Part shown: one piece after another, positions 1-6,742 of the stretch | Numbering within the stretch: the stretch's first letter is position 1 | Layout of the letters: each line of letters opens with the position of its first letter | Origin: Chlamydiia bacterium | GTDB lineage: Bacteria; Chlamydiota; Chlamydiia; Chlamydiales; JAAZZY01 | Direction of reading: 5' to 3' | Length of the DNA stretch: 25,263 bases | Assembly: GCA_014239035.1 (NCBI GenBank) | Contig: JAAZZY010000007.1 | Span: 1 to 25,263 of the forward strand | Position numbers and translations under genes: made by a program | Notes under the pieces: generated by a model | Seen by the model: the letters and a program-made list of their open reading frames with translations, nothing else | Databases searched by the model: none | Told to the model about the DNA's origin: nothing

Positions 1-167
1 GATATCTCTATTTCAAATAAAGATATCTCAATTACAATTAAAGATATCTGTAATTCAAATAGAGATTTCTGTATTTGAAATAGAGATATCTGTAATTTAA
101 ATAAAGATATCTCTATTTAAATTAAAGATATCTCTATTTGAATTAAAGATATCTTTAATTTTTATTT
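1..167. repeat. Tandem array of 21-bp repeats
   Basis: Seven near-identical 21-bp units can be read directly. The first lacks one base at the window edge, and the others begin at 21, 42, 63, 84, 105 and 126. A decayed eighth copy starts at 147 and fades into unique pth sequence. Each unit opens with AGATATCT (AGATTTCT in the unit at 63), a palindrome, followed by 13 A/T-rich bases that vary at a few sites. The period equals seven codons and about two helical turns. On the minus strand one frame reads as the heptapeptide DIFNSNR, but several units carry TAA or TGA in that frame. The array continues past the left edge, so its total length is unknown. It has none of the spacers of a CRISPR array. 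Confidence 0.93.
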
Positions 168-423
168 TATAAAAATCGATGCACCTTCTTAAAGAAAGTC
201 CACTTAGATTCATAAAAGTTTGGGGCTTGAGCAAGTATGCTATCTGCTCAGAGGCCTCTATTTTTGCAATCTCAGCATTGAAGCGAGTTTGCTTTTTAAA
301 TTTCACCTGCTCTTCTTTTGCCAATTCATCTAGAACCAAAAAGCCAAAGTTATGTCTAGTATGGGCATATCTTGTTCCTGGGTTTCCTAACCCAACGATC
401 AATTTAGAGCTTGCTGCTTCCAT
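97..423 (-). pseudogene. pth: Peptidyl-tRNA hydrolase (Pth), 3' part replaced by repeats
   Basis: Residues 1-93 are a clear Pth, the enzyme that recycles peptidyl-tRNA. They include the start motif VGLGNPG (N14), the catalytic His in TRHNFGF (H24) and KPQTFMNLSG with N72. In other Pth proteins the next segment carries the active-site Asp (D93 in E. coli) and another 90 or so residues. Here the reading frame instead enters the 21-bp repeat array, encodes DIFNSNR, DIFNLNR and DIFI, and stops at 97-99. The product would be 108 aa against a usual 180-200 and should be inactive. The start lies 3 bp after the rplY stop, in the common order prs-rplY-pth. Either the gene is broken, or the join is an assembly error at a dispersed repeat. 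The identity is certain; the inactivation is inferred. Confidence 0.85.
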
Positions 424-426
424 CCC

Positions 427-987
427 TTATCTTTTTGCAATAATAACGGCTACGTCATTGAGGTTCATTAAAGGACGGATATGATCTGGAAGATGAATAC
501 TTGAGAGTCGTCTAGACTGATTCATCTTGAGATCTGCAACATTAATTTCAAATATATCTGGAATATGCTTTGGCAAACATCTTACTTTTATATAGCGCAA
601 AACAGGCCTAATGACTCCACCAAGCTTTACACCCACGCAGTCAGCAGAACCTATTAAGCTCAATGGAATATTGATATTTACAGGTTGGTCTTCATGGAGC
701 TCTAAAAAATCAATATGCAGGATATTATAAGTTGTCGGGTGATATTGAATTTCTTTGACTATAGCTTTTGTAGATTGACCTTTTTCATCGATAAGAGAAA
801 ACTTTTTAGATGAAAGGTGCCCTTTTGGGGTATGACGCAGATGCGTATGAAACTCGTCCGCTTTGAGAACAATTCTGCGATTGGCTTGCCCTTTAGAGTA
901 GATTACAGCTGGGATTTCACCAATTCTTCTTGCTCTTTTTGCATCTTTCTTAATTTGAGATTCTCTCTCTTTAACCTGTAACTTCAT
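427..987 (-). CDS. rplY: Large ribosomal subunit protein bL25, CTC-type
   Basis: bL25 binds 5S rRNA in the large ribosomal subunit. The 186-aa product has the N-terminal L25 domain (about residues 1-92, with RRIGEIPAVIYSKG) followed by the beta-rich TL5/CTC C-terminal domain (about 93-186, with INIPLSLIGSADCVGVKLGG). This makes it the long form rather than the 94-aa E. coli form. The frame stays open upstream to 1068. I chose the ATG at 987 because homologous sequence begins there (MKLQVKERESQIKKDAKRAR) and GGAG sits 8 bases upstream. It lies 29 bp after prs and 3 bp before pth, so the three are probably cotranscribed, an arrangement common across bacteria. Confidence 0.95.
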   Translation of the reverse strand: MKLQVKERESQIKKDAKRARRIGEIPAVIYSKGQANRRIVLKADEFHTHLRHTPKGHLSSKKFSLIDEKGQSTKAIVKEIQYHPTTYNILHIDFLELHEDQPVNINIPLSLIGSADCVGVKLGGVIRPVLRYIKVRCLPKHIPDIFEINVADLKMNQSRRLSSIHLPDHIRPLMNLNDVAVIIAKR

Positions 988-1016
988 TGTGTTGACTCCA
1001 AACATTAAATATATTT

Positions 1017-1964
1017 TTAGCTTGCAAATAGAGAAGAAATAGAGTTTCCATGTAGTATCGATTTGCATGCCTGACCAAAGATACGGGCAACAGAAACCAC
1101 TTCTATCTTAGGGTGGTCCACTACCGCATCTTGAGGGATGGTATTACTAACAAAAATCTTCTCAATTTGACTTTTTTCTATTTTTTCTAAAGCTTGACCT
1201 GCAAAAACGCCGTGGGTCACCATAGCATATACAGAAAGAGCCCCTGCTCTTTTACAAGCATCGGCTGCTTTACATAAGGTGGAAGCGGTACTGCACATGT
1301 CATCAACAAAGAGGACGTTCTTCTGCTTTACGTTTCCGATGATGGGAGAAAGCTCTATTTGCTCGCCATCTAACCTTCTTTTGTCAATCATTACTAAATC
1401 GGACTGCATGCGCTCTGAGACCGCTTTGGCCAACTTGATACTTCCAATATCGGGTGCGCCTACAATCAGATGATCTAAATCTAAACTTTTTGCTGCTTTT
1501 ATCAATTCTGGTCTAGCACGCAGATGATCAGTTGGAATATCAAAGAACCCTTGAACTTGGTCAGCATGTAAATCCATGGTCAGGACACGATCGGCTCCAG
1601 CTTTTTCAATGAGATTTGCAACAAGCTTGGCAGTGATCGGCACCCGGCCTTTATCTTTTCTGTCTTGCCGTGAGTATGCAAAGTAGGGAATCAAGGCGAC
1701 GATGGAATGAGCAGATGCGCGTTTGAGTGCATCAATCATGATTAAGAGTTCCATGAGATAGGTGTTAGGCTTAAGCCCTAGGCTTTGAACAACAAAACAC
1801 GTCTTTCCACGAACATTCTCTTGGATCTGCACAAACGTCTCCCCGTCTGGAAAAGTTTTAGATATTAACTTTCCTAGGGGGAACTGGCTCTCTTCTGATA
1901 TTTCCTTAGCGAGCTCAAGATGGGAACTACCACTAAATATACAAACTTCTTGCATGCTAGACAT
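1017..1964 (-). CDS. prs: Ribose-phosphate pyrophosphokinase (PRPP synthetase)
   Basis: This cytoplasmic enzyme makes PRPP from ribose 5-phosphate and ATP, for nucleotide synthesis and salvage. At 315 aa it has the standard class I length. Visible motifs are FPDGE near residue 40, IPYFAYSRQDRK near 92-103 (ATP/flexible loop), the Mg-binding LTMDLHADQVQGFF near 130-143, and the PRPP loop FVDDMCSTAST near 221-231. The PRPP loop ends in AST where many homologues have AGT or GGT. An alternative ATG lies three codons in (MQEVCIF). No good Shine-Dalgarno sequence precedes either start. It is the first protein gene of the prs-rplY-pth group, and the tRNA-Gln gene lies 33 bp upstream on the same strand, so the tRNA promoter may also feed this group. 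Confidence 0.96.
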   Translation of the reverse strand: MSSMQEVCIFSGSSHLELAKEISEESQFPLGKLISKTFPDGETFVQIQENVRGKTCFVVQSLGLKPNTYLMELLIMIDALKRASAHSIVALIPYFAYSRQDRKDKGRVPITAKLVANLIEKAGADRVLTMDLHADQVQGFFDIPTDHLRARPELIKAAKSLDLDHLIVGAPDIGSIKLAKAVSERMQSDLVMIDKRRLDGEQIELSPIIGNVKQKNVLFVDDMCSTASTLCKAADACKRAGALSVYAMVTHGVFAGQALEKIEKSQIEKIFVSNTIPQDAVVDHPKIEVVSVARIFGQACKSILHGNSISSLFAS

Positions 1965-1997
1965 TTAAACTTTTCTCGAGAAATTAAATAAATCAAA

Positions 1998-2069
1998 TTG
2001 GGGTGGCAGGATTCGAACCTGCGATACACGGTACCAAAAACCGTTGCCTTACCACTTGGCTACACCCCA
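1998..2069 (-). tRNA. tRNA-Gln (anticodon TTG)
   Basis: The minus strand folds into a full 72-nt cloverleaf. The 7-bp acceptor stem is TGGGGTG/CACCCCA, the D-arm reads GCCAAGTGGTAAGGC, and the 5-bp anticodon stem is ACGGT/ACCGT. The loop TTTTGGT contains anticodon TTG (positions 2037-2035), and the T-loop reads GGTTCGAATCC. The discriminator is A. CCA is not encoded. Codon CAA is read directly and CAG by wobble. Confidence 0.97.
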
Positions 2070-2087
2070 ACAAAATTTAAGCCCAAG

Positions 2088-2116
2088 ATTTTAATTTAAC
2101 CTCTCAATTATTTCAA
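2088..2116 (-). promoter_or_regulatory. Predicted promoter of tRNA-Gln (and possibly prs-rplY-pth)
   Basis: On the minus strand TTGAAA (2116-2111) and TAAAAT (2093-2088) are separated by exactly 17 bp. The -10 box ends 18 bp before the tRNA 5' end. This fits a sigma-70/sigma-66 promoter. It is a prediction from sequence only. Confidence 0.5.
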
Positions 2117-2226
2117 GCAAGATTCTCTTCCTAAAAAAAATAGATTGGGCAAGACAGGCTCAAATCAAAAAAATCTTTGTGTTTTAGCGCCTTTCAAATT
2201 TTTATACCTAAGAAAGTATTCTTTTC

Positions 2227-2255
2227 TTGAAAAAGATCCCGACCTGTTATATACA
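2227..2255 (+). promoter_or_regulatory. Predicted glgA promoter
   Basis: TTGAAA (2227-2232) and TATACA (2250-2255) are 17 bp apart, 38 bp upstream of the glgA ATG. The -10 match is only moderate. The rest of the 2070-2293 spacer shows no ORF or RNA gene that I can support. Confidence 0.35.
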
Positions 2256-2293
2256 AGAATTAGAGCATCCAAGACTTTAGAGTTAAGCGATCT

Positions 2294-3754
2294 ATGAAGG
2301 TTATATATATATCTAGTGAGATTAGTCCTATAGCCAAAGTTGGGGGCCTTGCCGATGTGTCTCTTGGCTTAGGTCGCGCTATTCAAGGGCTAGGAAATGA
2401 AGTTTGCGTCATCCTACCTAAATATACCTGCTTGAAAACCAAATACTTAGAAAACTTACAACTTTTAGATATCGAGTTTAAAGTTCCTTTTGCAGGAGTC
2501 GATTATACCGTAAAGGTATGGAAGGCAAACCTTCACGGCTTAAATCTTTTTTTTATTGATCCAACTAAGCCTAAATCTTTTTTTGACTCACCTTCTATAT
2601 ACGGTCAGAGAGATGATATCCAACGCTTTGCTTTTTTCTCTCTTGCAGCGCTCGAATATATAAGTCGCTACCAAAGCGATGTAAACCTTATCCATATCAA
2701 CGAGTGGCATACTGCGTTAGTAGCTCCATTATACGCTGAAAAATTCAAATCTAAATTTGACACCAAAATCATGCTCACGTTACATAATATGAACTACCAG
2801 GGCATTACTGGCTCTACGATTTTAAAGAAAGTAGGTCTTAATCAAGACAAGCTTCGGCCAGTATGCCGTCAGGGTTCTACTTCAAAAATTAATTTGATTA
2901 AAATAGGCATCCATTTTTCAGACTATATCAACACTGTATCTCCAAAATATTACCAGGAAATAAAAACTCCTAAAAATGGACGGGGACTTGAAGATTTTGT
3001 TTTGGAAAATGATCAAAAGTTTACTGGAATTCTAAATGGCATCGACTATGAAATTTGGAATCCAAAGCTCGACAAAGCGCTTAAATGGAACTACAGCAGA
3101 GACCAGTTAGAAAACAAGTATGCATCTAAAGACCATCTAAGAGAAATGCTTAGGATGCCACAAAGTAGAAAAACACCCTTAGTGACCTGCATTTGCAGAC
3201 TTGTTCCTCAAAAAGGAATTAGAATGATTAAACGTGCGATTACTCATACTTTAAACTCCAATGGGCAGTTTGTTCTCTTTGGCTCTAGCCCTATTCCAAA
3301 GATTCAAGAGGACTTTGAAAATCTTCAGAAGCAGTATAGCGATAATACCAATGCTCAGTTTATTTTTAACTCTTATAATGAAGAGTTATCACATCAAATT
3401 TATGCGGGAGCCGATATGCTCATCTGCCCTTCTATTTTTGAGCCTTGTGGACTCACGCAGCTAATCGCTCTTCAATATGGTACGATTCCTGTCGTGAGAC
3501 AAACAGGTGGCCTTGCAGATACTATTTTTGACATTGAGACCCATGAAAGATCAGGTGAAGTTGGAAACGGGTTCTCATACCTTCCTCCTACACAAAAAGC
3601 ACTTGAGCAGACACTTCGCAGAGCTTTTAAGACCTATTTTGAAAATCCAACGCTTTGGAAAGAAACCATTCAAAGAGGAATGAACATGGATTTTAGCTGG
3701 AAAAGCTCGGCCCTAAAATATTTTGAGATCTATTCTAAACTCGTCTCAAAGTAG
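2294..3754 (+). CDS. glgA: Glycogen synthase (ADP-glucose, GT5)
   Basis: GlgA extends alpha-1,4-glucan chains from ADP-glucose. Glycogen metabolism is retained even in reduced chlamydial genomes. The 486-aa protein has the family's usual length. The N-terminal GT5 domain shows ISSEISPIAKVGGLADV, with the K-x-G-G-L motif that binds ADP-glucose at about residue 16. HINEWHTALVAPLY and TLHNMNYQG follow. The C-terminal GT-B domain shows ICPSIFEPCGLTQ near residues 376-388, with the catalytic Glu, then YGTIPVVRQTGGLADT. The ATG at 2294 is fixed by the conserved N-terminus. A clear Shine-Dalgarno sequence is missing. It is convergent with pgsA, with 3 bp between the stop codons. Chlamydia also has glgA next to pgsA and rplY, as I recall it. 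Confidence 0.97.
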   Translation: MKVIYISSEISPIAKVGGLADVSLGLGRAIQGLGNEVCVILPKYTCLKTKYLENLQLLDIEFKVPFAGVDYTVKVWKANLHGLNLFFIDPTKPKSFFDSPSIYGQRDDIQRFAFFSLAALEYISRYQSDVNLIHINEWHTALVAPLYAEKFKSKFDTKIMLTLHNMNYQGITGSTILKKVGLNQDKLRPVCRQGSTSKINLIKIGIHFSDYINTVSPKYYQEIKTPKNGRGLEDFVLENDQKFTGILNGIDYEIWNPKLDKALKWNYSRDQLENKYASKDHLREMLRMPQSRKTPLVTCICRLVPQKGIRMIKRAITHTLNSNGQFVLFGSSPIPKIQEDFENLQKQYSDNTNAQFIFNSYNEELSHQIYAGADMLICPSIFEPCGLTQLIALQYGTIPVVRQTGGLADTIFDIETHERSGEVGNGFSYLPPTQKALEQTLRRAFKTYFENPTLWKETIQRGMNMDFSWKSSALKYFEIYSKLVSK

Positions 3755-3757
3755 GCT

Positions 3758-4357
3758 TCAAGGGGTTTCTTTATTCTGAATGATATTACGCACCTGTTTA
3801 TGATGAGCATAGAAATAATCTACTGCTGAGTATAGCGTGTAGAGGGCTGCGCAACTGATAATATAAATACAAATAGTTCTATAGTCGCCAATTGGGAGAC
3901 GACCAAGCGTATAGGGAATCATAAAGATAATCACTAAGAAAATAGCTATAGCCTGCACTATCGCCTTGATTTTGCCACTTGGACGTGCTGCAAGGGCAAC
4001 TCCTTTCAAAGCACAGATGGTTCTAAGTGTGCTGATCATAAAGTCCCTATAGATAAAGACGAAAATTAACAGTAGAGGTATTTTGAGTGGCCCCTGCGTA
4101 AAAACTAGAAAGCAAGAAATTCTAGAGATGCTGTCAGCCATAGGATCTACAATTTTTCCAAAATCACTTACTTGGTTAAACTTTCTAGCAAAATAGCCAT
4201 CAAAAGCATCAGTGAGCTCTGAAAGAGTAAGAATCCCTAAGAGGACATATGGGAGTGCAACAATAGAGATTCCAAACCCAGCATACCAAAGGTAAAAGAT
4301 AACAAACACAGGGCTTAGGATTATTCTAGAAAATGTTAAAATATTGGCTACAGTCAC
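3758..4357 (-). CDS. pgsA: CDP-alcohol phosphatidyltransferase, PgsA type
   Basis: The likely reaction is CDP-diacylglycerol plus glycerol 3-phosphate giving phosphatidylglycerol phosphate, at the inner membrane. The complete CDP-alcohol phosphotransferase signature D-x2-D-G-x2-A-R-x8-G-x3-D-x3-D is present in the segment DAFDGYFARKF...DFGKIVDPMAD, near residues 49-74. The remainder is hydrophobic, with about five or six membrane helices. The 199-aa length is normal. The N-terminus MTVANILTFSRIILSP is typical of PgsA, which supports the start at 4357. Other members of the superfamily (PssA, cardiolipin synthase) share the signature, so the exact acceptor is inferred from overall similarity. 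Confidence 0.9.
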   Translation of the reverse strand: MTVANILTFSRIILSPVFVIFYLWYAGFGISIVALPYVLLGILTLSELTDAFDGYFARKFNQVSDFGKIVDPMADSISRISCFLVFTQGPLKIPLLLIFVFIYRDFMISTLRTICALKGVALAARPSGKIKAIVQAIAIFLVIIFMIPYTLGRLPIGDYRTICIYIISCAALYTLYSAVDYFYAHHKQVRNIIQNKETP

Positions 4358-4463
4358 AACTCTCCTCTGATTAGCAGAAGTATTGAGAATGGTGTATCAA
4401 ATTAAGCTTTTAAATATCAAGTAAACATCTTATACACGGGCAACAAAAACAGTTTTACTCTTT

Positions 4464-5333
4464 ATGCAAGCTATCCTCTCTCCTCTTATCTCTATCCTTA
4501 TAAGTACATCATTTTTTACGGCCTTTATTCTTATAGGTAAATATTTAGTTCTTTCCATGCCCCTTCCCCAGTTCATTTTCTTTTATCTGATTTTTACGGC
4601 TGCAATTGACTTATTGGCAACGTGGCAATCTATACGCGAGAAAATCCGCTTTGATCAAGTGGGAATCCAACTCATATTAAGCTTTGCCTATTTGGGGTTT
4701 TTATATTGCTTTTTTGGATCACTCACTCATCTACCGCTAGCATCTGCAGTGGCAATTTATCTATCATATCCTCTCATCGTCCCTTGGATCTTAAGGATAT
4801 GGATGGGGAAAAGAGTCGGAAAACTCTTAGCTCTTGGAAGTTATATTGCATGGATTGGGGTTATCTTTTCATTTAACCACAAGCTGCAGCTTCGCAATGT
4901 ATTAGTTTTTGTGGCAATCTTTGGCGCCCTATTTAAAGCCCTTTACCAAACAGGTTACGCTCGCATGAAAATTTCTGAGCCCCCACTTGTGCTGTGGATC
5001 ACGAAATATTTGTGCGCACTGCTCGCCTCAACAGCACTTTTGGTAGGATCATGGCAAATACCTCACTGGCAAAAGCTTTTATCACTTTTGCTGATCTGCA
5101 TTTTGGAAAAAGTGTATAAAGCAAGCTTTAGCCTCAGTATTGAAAAATCTAACCTATTTAAAACAATATACTTATTCAGTTCATCTATCTTTCTTTGCGC
5201 CGGACTAGATTATTTAATTTTCAATTCTCTAGTCCCTTTTAAGTCTTTGATGTGTGCACTTTTAATCTATCTAGGCATTTTTTTCACATTTTTACAAAAA
5301 AACGTTTTATCAAATTCCGTCTATGACTTATGA
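4464..5333 (+). CDS. DMT-superfamily (EamA-like) permease
   Basis: This 289-aa protein is almost entirely hydrophobic, with about ten predicted membrane helices in two five-helix halves, the layout of EamA/RhaT drug/metabolite transporters. The segment LPLASAVAIYLSYPLIVPWIL (about 92-112) matches the conserved part of EamA repeat 1 near its fourth helix. The second half is less conserved. The substrate cannot be read from sequence. Intracellular Chlamydiota use DMT members for host metabolites such as amino acids and S-adenosylmethionine, but I see no basis for choosing one. It is divergent from pgsA across a 106-bp spacer and is followed 37 bp later by the DUF6356-like gene. Confidence 0.78.
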   Translation: MQAILSPLISILISTSFFTAFILIGKYLVLSMPLPQFIFFYLIFTAAIDLLATWQSIREKIRFDQVGIQLILSFAYLGFLYCFFGSLTHLPLASAVAIYLSYPLIVPWILRIWMGKRVGKLLALGSYIAWIGVIFSFNHKLQLRNVLVFVAIFGALFKALYQTGYARMKISEPPLVLWITKYLCALLASTALLVGSWQIPHWQKLLSLLLICILEKVYKASFSLSIEKSNLFKTIYLFSSSIFLCAGLDYLIFNSLVPFKSLMCALLIYLGIFFTFLQKNVLSNSVYDL

Positions 5334-5370
5334 GATCCATTTAAGAGGGATCAGGACATAGGGGGCAATA

Positions 5371-5637
5371 ATGGCTAATCCATTCACTAAACATCCTCAC
5401 GAAGTTGGTGAGAGTTTTTTCGAACATTTTTTTGAGGCACTATATCTATTCGTGCGTCTAACTTATTCAGGTTTAGTCATGTTTATCCATGCCTTTTTAC
5501 CCTTTTTATTCACTAAGACAGCCTCTAGGACTATTTTCTATTTTCACGGGCGATTTATGAAACGTTTCGCTTCTATGGAAAATCAAGAAAAAGAAGATAA
5601 GAGTTTAGAAGCTAGTTCAGCTGCTGTAGAAGAATAG
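5371..5637 (+). CDS. DUF6356-like small membrane-associated protein
   Basis: The 88-aa product begins MANPFTKHPHEVGESFFEHF and continues with a hydrophobic segment (about 22-49) ending HAFLPFLFTKTASRTI, then FHGRFMKR and an acidic tail. The pattern H-P-x-x-V-G-E-S-[YF]-F-E-H ... HxxLPFLFxxT-x-S matches, from memory, the small DUF6356 family of Alphaproteobacteria and others. The biochemical function of that family is unknown. The tail after about residue 68 (MENQEKEDKSLEASSAAVEE) is an extra charged extension. A GGGGG-type Shine-Dalgarno sequence lies a few bases before the ATG. The family assignment is by eye and is moderately secure. Confidence 0.7.
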   Translation: MANPFTKHPHEVGESFFEHFFEALYLFVRLTYSGLVMFIHAFLPFLFTKTASRTIFYFHGRFMKRFASMENQEKEDKSLEASSAAVEE

Positions 5638-5649
5638 AAGCTTTTAATC

Positions 5650-6039
5650 TTAACGAGCATCGCCTTGAGGCACTTCTCGATCTCTAAGATCTTTAAGATC
5701 TTTAAGATCTTTAAGGCTAGTTCTCTCCGGAGCTTCCATCTTTATAATTTCTCTGAAAATATCCCATGGTTTTTCAGTTTTTATGCGTTTCGCTTTGGGA
5801 GAAGTAGGAACAAGATCATCACCTGGCTCTATTCGAGAGATCTGAGATGCCACAAATGAACCCTCAGGAACAACTTGTAGACCTGAACTGTAAACTGTAG
5901 CTGGGAGTTTGTTATGCAAAGATGGAACTATTGCTAGAGGAGAGTACATTGAACTATCTTGTTCATCTTCTAGTTGAGTGTAGGCATAATCTGAATTTCC
6001 GGGGTAATCAGAACCAACATATTCACTACTTACTGCCAT
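5650..6039 (-). CDS. Hypothetical protein, 129 aa, not recognised
   Basis: I do not recognise this protein. It has no signal peptide or membrane segment. The first 60 residues are rich in Ser, Tyr, Asp and Pro and look disordered. A basic patch, SPKAKRIKTEKPW (about 80-92), resembles a monopartite nuclear localisation signal. The C-terminus carries a short KDL repeat (LKDLKDLKDLRD) encoded by a 9-bp tandem repeat. The start ATG at 6039 has only a weak AGG upstream. A competing plus-strand frame (5665-5859) is shorter and low in complexity. The gene is convergent with the DUF6356-like gene. A secreted host-directed role is a guess from the basic patch alone, and the ORF might not be expressed. 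Confidence 0.5.
   Translation of the reverse strand: MAVSSEYVGSDYPGNSDYAYTQLEDEQDSSMYSPLAIVPSLHNKLPATVYSSGLQVVPEGSFVASQISRIEPGDDLVPTSPKAKRIKTEKPWDIFREIIKMEAPERTSLKDLKDLKDLRDREVPQGDAR
5686..5715. repeat. 9-bp tandem repeat, three copies plus a partial
   Basis: AAGATCTTT occurs three times in a row at 5686-5712, then AAG. A degenerate copy precedes it. It lies in frame within the 129-aa ORF and encodes the KDL repeats, so copy-number change would lengthen or shorten the protein without a frameshift. Confidence 0.9.
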
Positions 6040-6154
6040 TTTAACCTATAAAAAGAATTAGTGTAGCCCTGGCTTTAAAAATAATCAACATCATCTAATA
6101 AATTGCTTTTTATCCAGAAAAGTCTTACATTGTCCTGCTAAAATATTGGTAGTC

Positions 6155-6742
6155 ATGATCATATTAGCCTCCACATCTCCAAGACGAAGAGAAGTCTTAA
6201 ATTTTTTCTCTATTCCTTTTAAACAAGCACAGCCTGATTTTGATGAAAAATCTATTCCATACTCAGGTGATCCTAAAGAACATGTCAAGGCTCTTTCTAG
6301 AGGAAAAGCACTGAGCTTGCAGAAAAAATTTCCTGGTCAGACGATACTTGCAGCTGACACACTCGTATACTTTGAAGATGATGTTTTAGGGAAACCAGAA
6401 GATGTTAACCACGCTTTTGAAATCCTCAAAAGACTTCAGGGACATTGGCATCAAGTCTATACTGGGATTACTCTTCTCAATGACGATAAAATTATTTCAG
6501 ACTATGATCAGACCAGCATCTTATTTAAAGATTGCACTGATCAAGAGATCCAAAAATACTTAGCGGGCATTTCGTGCTTGGATAAAGCTGGCGCATATGC
6601 TATTCAAATGGCAGGAAACATTATGGTAGAAAAGCTCGAAGGCTGCTTTTATAACACGATTGGCTTGCCGATTAATGCCTTAGAGAGAGCTTTAAAAGTA
6701 TTTGGAATCAGTCTATGGGATTACTTAAAAATGGATGCGTAG
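6155..6742 (+). CDS. maf: Maf-family nucleotide pyrophosphatase
   Basis: Maf/YhdE proteins hydrolyse non-canonical or modified nucleoside triphosphates and are linked to septum control. The 195-aa product shows the N-terminal phosphate-binding ILASTSPRRREVL (residues 2-14), AADTLV with the catalytic Asp near residue 70, LGKPEDVNHAFEIL, QVYTGITLL, and the C-terminal LDKAGAYAIQMAG near 144-156. I start at the ATG at 6155 because family members begin MIILASTSPRR. An in-frame TTG three codons upstream (6146) is possible. No clear Shine-Dalgarno sequence is visible. The 3' end overlaps the HEAT-repeat gene by 28 bp, suggesting coupled expression. Chlamydia also has maf followed by a HEAT-type protein and a barrel protein, as I recall. 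Confidence 0.93.
   Translation: MIILASTSPRRREVLNFFSIPFKQAQPDFDEKSIPYSGDPKEHVKALSRGKALSLQKKFPGQTILAADTLVYFEDDVLGKPEDVNHAFEILKRLQGHWHQVYTGITLLNDDKIISDYDQTSILFKDCTDQEIQKYLAGISCLDKAGAYAIQMAGNIMVEKLEGCFYNTIGLPINALERALKVFGISLWDYLKMDA

Noticed and set aside
1..167. CRISPR array
   Set aside because: The units abut each other with no unique spacers, and there are no cas genes in the window.
179..484. Plus-strand ORF antisense to pth and rplY
   Set aside because: It lies fully opposite two recognised genes, has no ribosome binding site and shows no family pattern.
5334..5355. Hairpin GATCC...GGATC as a terminator after the DMT permease
   Set aside because: The stem is only 5 bp and no T-tract follows.
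5665..5859. Plus-strand ORF opposite the 129-aa hypothetical
   Set aside because: It is short, and its N-terminal repeats (KIFKIFKIF) come from the 9-bp tandem repeat read on the other strand.
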